8,411 nt of DNA from an uncultured Planctomycetales bacterium (GTDB lineage Bacteria > Planctomycetota > Planctomycetia > Pirellulales > S012-138): positions 1-8,411 of the forward strand of contig CALJLD010000054.1 of the NCBI GenBank assembly GCA_937982665.1. The letters are read 5' to 3'. A program made the translations under genes and the position numbers. Below are positions 4,673-8,411 of this stretch, one piece after another. The notes under the pieces were generated by a model. It did no database searches. It was not told the DNA's origin and worked only from the letters and a program-made list of their open reading frames with translations. Within the stretch, counting starts at the first letter, position 1, and each line of letters opens with the position of its first letter.

Positions 4673-7600
4673 TTAGTGATCGTGATTGTGATCCGCATGG
4701 TCATGGTCTTCATGCCCATGAAGATCGAACACGTCATCCAAATGGCCCATGATGCCAAAGTAGTCGCCATCCGCGTGGGCGTGCTGGCAGGAATAGTCAT
4801 CCGTTTCCCAAATCGTATCGGGGTTCGGACCGGCGGCGTTGTTGCCACCCATGGTGGCGCCGCTGGAAAGAATTCGCTGCACAAGCGCCGCATGCATCTC
4901 GCGAACTTGCTCGCGCTTGGCGAGGTCGTCTTCGCGATCAAAATACTTGCGACCATCAATCCAGGTTTGTTGGGCAACGGCATAGCTGGACAGCGGCGAG
5001 TGATTCCAAACCACCAGGTCCGCATGCTTGCCGGGCTCCAGGGAGCCAACATAGTCGCCAACACCCAACTGAATGGCTGGGTTGAGCGTGACAAACTTCA
5101 AAGCTTCGGCTTCCGGAACTCCACCGTACTTCACCGCCTTCGCGGCTTCCGTGTTCAAACGACGGGCAAGTTCCGCACTGTCCGAGTTGAAAGAAACAAC
5201 CACGCCCACGTTATGCATGATGGCGCCGTTGTGCGGGATCGCGTCATAGGCTTCCCATTTGTAAGCCCACCAGTCAGAGAAGCTGGAACCGCCGACGCCG
5301 TGTTCGGCCATGGTTTCAGCAACTTTGTAACCCTCCAAGATGTGCTGGAAGGTCGCAATGGTAACGCCGTAATCTTCGCACGTTCGCATCAAGGCTAGAA
5401 TGTCGTCCTGACGGTACGAGTGGCCGTGGATCAGCCGTTCGCCAAAGACTATCTCAGCCAACGCTTTCAACTCCAGATCAACACGAGGCGGAGTTCCTTG
5501 CTGGTTGGCGTTCCATTCTTCCCAACGCTTGCGATAAGCCTTCGCCGCGGTGAATGCATCGCGAACCAACTGCTCCACACCCATCCGAGAACGGGGATAG
5601 CGGGTTGAATCCTGGCTACGCTTGCGAGTGACGTTTTCACCCAAGGCAAACTTCACGCCTTCGGGTGCTTGCGAAAACTTCATTTCTTCCGGAAGCATTC
5701 CCCAACGCATCTTGATGACCTGGTTCTGGCCGCCAATGGTATTGGCCGAACCGTGCAGCACATTCGCCGCAGTCACTCCGCCGGCAAGCTGCCGATAGAT
5801 GTTGACGTCATCACAGTTGATGAAGTCGCCGATGCGAACTTCCGCGGTAATACTTTGGCTGCCTTCGTTCACACCGCCGTCTGTCGCGCTGTGCGAATGG
5901 CAATCAATAATGCCCGGCGAGATGTGTTTGCCGGTGCAGTCGATCGTCACGCAGCCTTCCGGGGCTTGCAAATCTTTACCAACGGCCGAGATCCGGCCGT
6001 TCTCCACCAGGACCGAAGCATTCTCTAGGATGCCTTCGGGACCACAGGTCCAAACGGTTGCGTTGGTGAACATCACCGCCGCTGGTGGTTGCGGTTGCTC
6101 CGAACGACCGAAAGCGCCGTACGGATAGTTGACCGGATACATGGCCGGCAAGTTGCTATTACTGTCGTTGGCGCCTTCGGCATTCTGCCCACGATTCCCG
6201 CGACGTCCGCGACCACGACGCCCCTGAGGAGGATCCTGGGGCGCGGCTTCCAGCGAAGCCGGGGTTGTCTCGCTAGTGGCAATCTGCTCGGCCGTCAACG
6301 AGCTGCGGTGGCCATCGGCCCAAACAAATGTGCCGAGCATGGCCGGTTTTTCGTCACCATCCGGGGCCATGTCCAAAGTGGCCGACATCAGCACCACACC
6401 GTCATAGCCAAAATCTTCGCCGGTGAACGTGGCGGTGAAGACGGACTCGCTCAAAGAAACATTGCGAAGATTCACGGATGTTTCGCCGCGGTCCAATTTC
6501 GCACTCGTGCGGCTGCCGTTTTCGCTGACAACCAGTTTGAGCGATTGCGATTCGCCGCCGGGTGCGTTGAAAGCAATCTCCCATTCGCCAGTCGCTTTGA
6601 CCGCCGGAGTTGATTCGACTTCGTATCGTGTGCCATCCACCCAGGTTTCCAGCACATCAGTGTCATTGTCAAACAGGTCGCCACTTGTCACCACCAGGTT
6701 GGCTGACATACCAGCGGCCACATTGCCCAAGCGATCGCTCATGCCGAACGCTTCCGCGGGAACTGTTGTCATTGCGGCCAACGCCTGATCGGCATCGAGT
6801 CCTCGGGCGACAGCCTTCCGCACGTTGTCCAGGAAATCACCCACATCGCTCAGACCATTCGTGCTGAGCGCAATGGGAATGCCTGCGGATGCCAATCGGC
6901 CGGGGTTTTCCGGGGCCGTGTCCCAGTGCATCATCCGCTCAACGGTTACGCCTGCGGCTTTCTCCGGCGTGCTGACATCAGGAGCATCAGGGAAGTTGAC
7001 GGAGACAATAAACAGACGGCCGAGTTCTTTCATCGCGTCCAGCCGTCGATACTCGTCGCCCCCTTCACTCAGGATGGCGGCATTCAGTCCAAACTCCCTC
7101 GCCACCTGATCAGCCCGCAAAGCATACAAGTAGCTGGGAGCGTCAAAGACAACCATCGAACCGTTCAAGTACGGCTGCATCGCTTCCAGCACTTCGGTGC
7201 GTTCCGGACGCGAAACACCTTCCTGGCCGGCGTTGTATGCTTCCCAAACTTGGGCGTACCACTTGGCGTCATAGAAAGCCTGGCGAACCAGTGTCATGGC
7301 TCCCATCGGTGACGAGGGATAGGTGCGCTGTCCGCCCCCGCGTCCGCCGCCAAATCCTCCACCACCGCGGTTGGGCGTGAGTTGAGCATGCAGGGCAACG
7401 CTATCATTCAAGATGGCTTTCGCCAGGTCGTCATCACCGGTGGTGACAACACCGCTTTGCCCGCGCACAACGCCGGCCGACGGCGCGATCATCCGCGCGG
7501 TCACGCCTTGGCTGCGATAGTCGCTGTTGGTCGAGGAATTGCTGACGTAATAAGAGCTGGCTTGAATGTCCGGGCGGACGTTGGGATTCCAATAGTTGGT

Positions 7601-7948
7601 TTCCGCTGCCGGCGTGGCTTCTTCTGATGGCGAGACTTCGCTGAACGCGTCAATCAAGCCAGGATAAATCGTCTTACCTTCCAGGTCCCAAACGCGGGCG
7701 TCCGCGGGGATCTGCACATCCGCGCCCACGGCTTTGATCAACCCGTCACGGATGACAACGGTACCGGACTCAATCAATTGGCCAGGTCCTGTGACAATCC
7801 GCGCATTGATTAAGGCATGCGCCGCGGGATTGTTTTCACGCAGCCCCTCTGGCGGCGTGGTTTGATCTTGAGCCTGAGCCGCAACAGTAAGCGCGACACA
7901 GATGGCCAGCGCGGGCAACACACCCCGCTGAAGTCGGCTGCGAATCAT
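4673..7948 (-). CDS. exported tandem amidohydrolase: degenerate N-domain, intact C-domain, His-rich tail
   Basis: A 1091-residue exported protein, roughly twice the usual amidohydrolase length. The signal peptide is residues 1-26 (ends AQA). Residues about 45-450 form an amidohydrolase-like domain whose ligands are gone: Phe102-Ser-Glu104 for the first HxH, Thr169 for Lys, Asp269-Ala-Pro271 for the second HxH, Asn364 for Asp. A Gly-rich insert is at 195-206. Residues 450-560 look like a small beta-rich domain, then an Arg/Gly linker (577-587). Residues 622-1010 are a second amidohydrolase domain with intact ligands: His684-Ser-His686, Lys746 (candidate carboxylated Lys), His841-Gly-His843, His869 and Asp923. 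A His/Asp tail (1054-1091) ends HGHEDHDHADHNHDH. The start at 7948 follows a full AGGAGGTG site by 7 nt; a start nine codons earlier would precede that site. Hydrolysis of a C-N bond is likely, but the substrate is unknown; exported relatives include dipeptidase-like enzymes. Confidence 0.88.
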   Translation of the reverse strand: MIRSRLQRGVLPALAICVALTVAAQAQDQTTPPEGLRENNPAAHALINARIVTGPGQLIESGTVVIRDGLIKAVGADVQIPADARVWDLEGKTIYPGLIDAFSEVSPSEEATPAAETNYWNPNVRPDIQASSYYVSNSSTNSDYRSQGVTARMIAPSAGVVRGQSGVVTTGDDDLAKAILNDSVALHAQLTPNRGGGGFGGGRGGGQRTYPSSPMGAMTLVRQAFYDAKWYAQVWEAYNAGQEGVSRPERTEVLEAMQPYLNGSMVVFDAPSYLYALRADQVAREFGLNAAILSEGGDEYRRLDAMKELGRLFIVSVNFPDAPDVSTPEKAAGVTVERMMHWDTAPENPGRLASAGIPIALSTNGLSDVGDFLDNVRKAVARGLDADQALAAMTTVPAEAFGMSDRLGNVAAGMSANLVVTSGDLFDNDTDVLETWVDGTRYEVESTPAVKATGEWEIAFNAPGGESQSLKLVVSENGSRTSAKLDRGETSVNLRNVSLSESVFTATFTGEDFGYDGVVLMSATLDMAPDGDEKPAMLGTFVWADGHRSSLTAEQIATSETTPASLEAAPQDPPQGRRGRGRRGNRGQNAEGANDSNSNLPAMYPVNYPYGAFGRSEQPQPPAAVMFTNATVWTCGPEGILENASVLVENGRISAVGKDLQAPEGCVTIDCTGKHISPGIIDCHSHSATDGGVNEGSQSITAEVRIGDFINCDDVNIYRQLAGGVTAANVLHGSANTIGGQNQVIKMRWGMLPEEMKFSQAPEGVKFALGENVTRKRSQDSTRYPRSRMGVEQLVRDAFTAAKAYRKRWEEWNANQQGTPPRVDLELKALAEIVFGERLIHGHSYRQDDILALMRTCEDYGVTIATFQHILEGYKVAETMAEHGVGGSSFSDWWAYKWEAYDAIPHNGAIMHNVGVVVSFNSDSAELARRLNTEAAKAVKYGGVPEAEALKFVTLNPAIQLGVGDYVGSLEPGKHADLVVWNHSPLSSYAVAQQTWIDGRKYFDREDDLAKREQVREMHAALVQRILSSGATMGGNNAAGPNPDTIWETDDYSCQHAHADGDYFGIMGHLDDVFDLHGHEDHDHADHNHDH

Positions 7949-7953
7949 ACAAA

Positions 7954-7961
7954 CACCTCCT
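7954..7961 (-). promoter_or_regulatory. strong ribosome binding site for the tandem amidohydrolase
   Basis: AGGAGGTG on the minus strand is complementary to the full 16S anti-Shine-Dalgarno and lies 5-7 nt before ATG 7948. It overlaps the upstream coding reading that would begin at 7975 and so decides the start. It is the best ribosome site in the window, suggesting strong translation. Confidence 0.85.
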
Positions 7962-8093
7962 GAGTGTCGTCGCAACGAATGTGCAAAGCGATTGGACGGG
8001 ATAGACGATGAACGCGGAATTGTGAGCAGAATGCCCGCGAAAGCGGTGAGGCGCAGGAAAGAACGGCTGCGCGGAAGACGAGCATCAGGTTAG

Positions 8094-8122
8094 AGTTTTG
8101 GCGGGCGGAAGGGCAAAGTCAA
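8094..8122 (-). promoter_or_regulatory. candidate promoter of the amidohydrolase operon
   Basis: On the minus strand TTGACT (5/6 to the -35 consensus, 8122-8117) is followed by a 17-bp spacer and AAAACT (3/6, 8099-8094). The start would be near 8087, giving a leader of about 140 nt. The -35 is good and the -10 poor, so this is tentative. Confidence 0.25.
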
Positions 8123-8192
8123 CAAACTGCCAACGCGATTTGCCGGTTTCTCAGGCGGTAAGGTCCATGTGCATGCCCCTGCCTGCTTAATC

Positions 8193-8260
8193 CGCGAAAT
8201 TTGTGATCGTATTCGCGCTAACATTCCAAGCAGTGCCGACGAAGTGTCTGCGATTTCGCA
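8193..8260. promoter_or_regulatory. cluster of GCGAA/TTCGC inverted repeats
   Basis: CGCGAA (8193-8198) and TTCGCG (8212-8217) form 6-bp arms around a 13-bp spacer. A second site, TGCGA-TT-TCGCA (8249-8260), carries the same half-site. GCGAAAT at 8194-8200 and ATTTCGC at 8253-8259 are also exact inverted copies. The cluster lies 67-134 bp before the TPP enzyme start, a usual place for operator sites. Confidence 0.35.
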
Positions 8261-8326
8261 ACAGGATCACTAGCAACAAAGTAAGCTGATGGCTTTGCGT
8301 TCTGACTTTACCCTCGGAAGGAATTG

Positions 8327-8411
8327 ATGGCTCGCTCCGCCGCTACACTCATGCTGGAGATGCTCGCCGAGTTTGGCGTGCGGCACATCTTCGGCAATCC
8401 AGGCACCACTG
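8327..8411 (+). CDS. thiamine-diphosphate-dependent enzyme, N-terminal fragment
   Basis: Only the first 28 codons lie in the window. They contain MLEMLAEFGVRHIFGNPGTT, the start of the N-terminal Pyr domain of the acetolactate synthase / benzoylformate decarboxylase superfamily. In that superfamily the next residue is the Glu that activates the cofactor; the last visible base is G, consistent with it. FGNPGT is closer to the benzoylformate-decarboxylase-like branch (FGNPGS) than to the more usual FGYPGG of acetolactate synthase, but 28 residues cannot settle the reaction. GGAAGGA ends 4 nt before the ATG and supports this start. The gene is divergent from the amidohydrolase operon and shares its upstream region, so common regulation is possible. 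Confidence 0.82.
   Translation, partial: MARSAATLMLEMLAEFGVRHIFGNPGTT

Larger units (their letters stand above)
7949..8326. other. divergent intergenic region, amidohydrolase operon / TPP enzyme
   Basis: These 378 bp contain no gene I can support. They should hold the promoters of both divergent transcripts. Visible items are the amidohydrolase ribosome site, a weak promoter candidate on the minus strand, a CCGC-GAAA-GCGG hairpin at 8035-8046, and GCGAA/TTCGC repeats at 8193-8260. I see no clear sigma-70 promoter for the plus-strand gene. Confidence 0.5.

Noticed and set aside
4445..5094. Possible frameshift or split genes around the C-terminus of the large amidohydrolase
   Set aside because: The main frame runs unbroken through the conserved C-terminal motifs and the His-rich tail to TAA; the overlapping minus-strand frames have no domain.
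4676..5398. Plus-strand open frame of 240 codons, and similar ones at 3789-4127, 6089-6613 and 6926-7312
   Set aside because: All are antisense to the amidohydrolase genes, lack ribosome sites and look like reverse-strand shadows, including runs of Pro or Arg opposite the glycine-rich inserts.
7949..7975. Earlier start for the tandem amidohydrolase at 7975
   Set aside because: It would place nine residues before the signal peptide and make the perfect AGGAGGTG part of the coding region; the ATG at 7948 is correctly spaced from that site.
8035..8046. CCGC-GAAA-GCGG hairpin with GNRA loop as an RNA element
   Set aside because: The 4-bp stem is short, the GAAA loop exists only on the plus-strand transcript, and no plus-strand transcript is expected there.
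1..8411. CRISPR arrays, tRNA/rRNA genes, insertion sequences, prophage or defence genes
   Set aside because: No spaced direct repeats, cloverleaf, rRNA signature, transposase, terminal repeats or defence domain was seen on either strand.

Overview
The window looks like chromosomal DNA of a planctomycete, probably in or near the Pirellulaceae. This is an inference from protein style: exported amidohydrolases with Gly/Arg-rich low-complexity inserts, an adenylosuccinate synthetase with a GDEAKGK loop, and a divergent YchF-type GTPase. It rests on no database search. There are two cut genes at the edges, four complete genes, and four gene-free gaps. I see no tRNA, rRNA, CRISPR array, transposase or phage gene.

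Layout. Positions 1-1242 (minus) hold purA, cut by the left edge just before its C-terminus. A 362-bp divergent gap with a near-perfect palindrome separates it from a YchF/OLA1-like P-loop NTPase gene (1605-2630, plus). A 317-bp gap with a possible extended -10 promoter and several small hairpins precedes a 67-residue membrane/coiled-coil protein (2948-3151, plus). A strong hairpin flanked by A- and T-rich arms (3199-3238) lies where transcription converges. Beyond it is a two-gene minus-strand operon. The upstream gene (7948-4673) encodes an exported 1091-residue protein with two amidohydrolase-like domains. The downstream gene (4604-3267) encodes an exported 445-residue single-domain relative. 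A 378-bp divergent gap with GCGAA/TTCGC repeats then leads to the first 28 codons of a thiamine-diphosphate enzyme gene (8327 onward, plus).

How the parts may work together. purA (purine synthesis) and the YchF homologue (a translation-associated NTPase family) look like housekeeping genes with no clear link to the rest. The most interesting unit is the amidohydrolase pair. Of its three TIM-barrel-like domains, only the C-terminal half of the large protein keeps the metal ligands (HSH, K, HGH, H, D). The N-terminal half and the separate smaller protein have lost every recognisable ligand, and both carry glycine-rich inserts at the corresponding place. The large protein ends in a His/Asp-rich tail. 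I infer an exported assembly with one catalytic module and two pseudo-enzyme modules, possibly with its own metal-gathering tail. Substrate and assembly are unknown.
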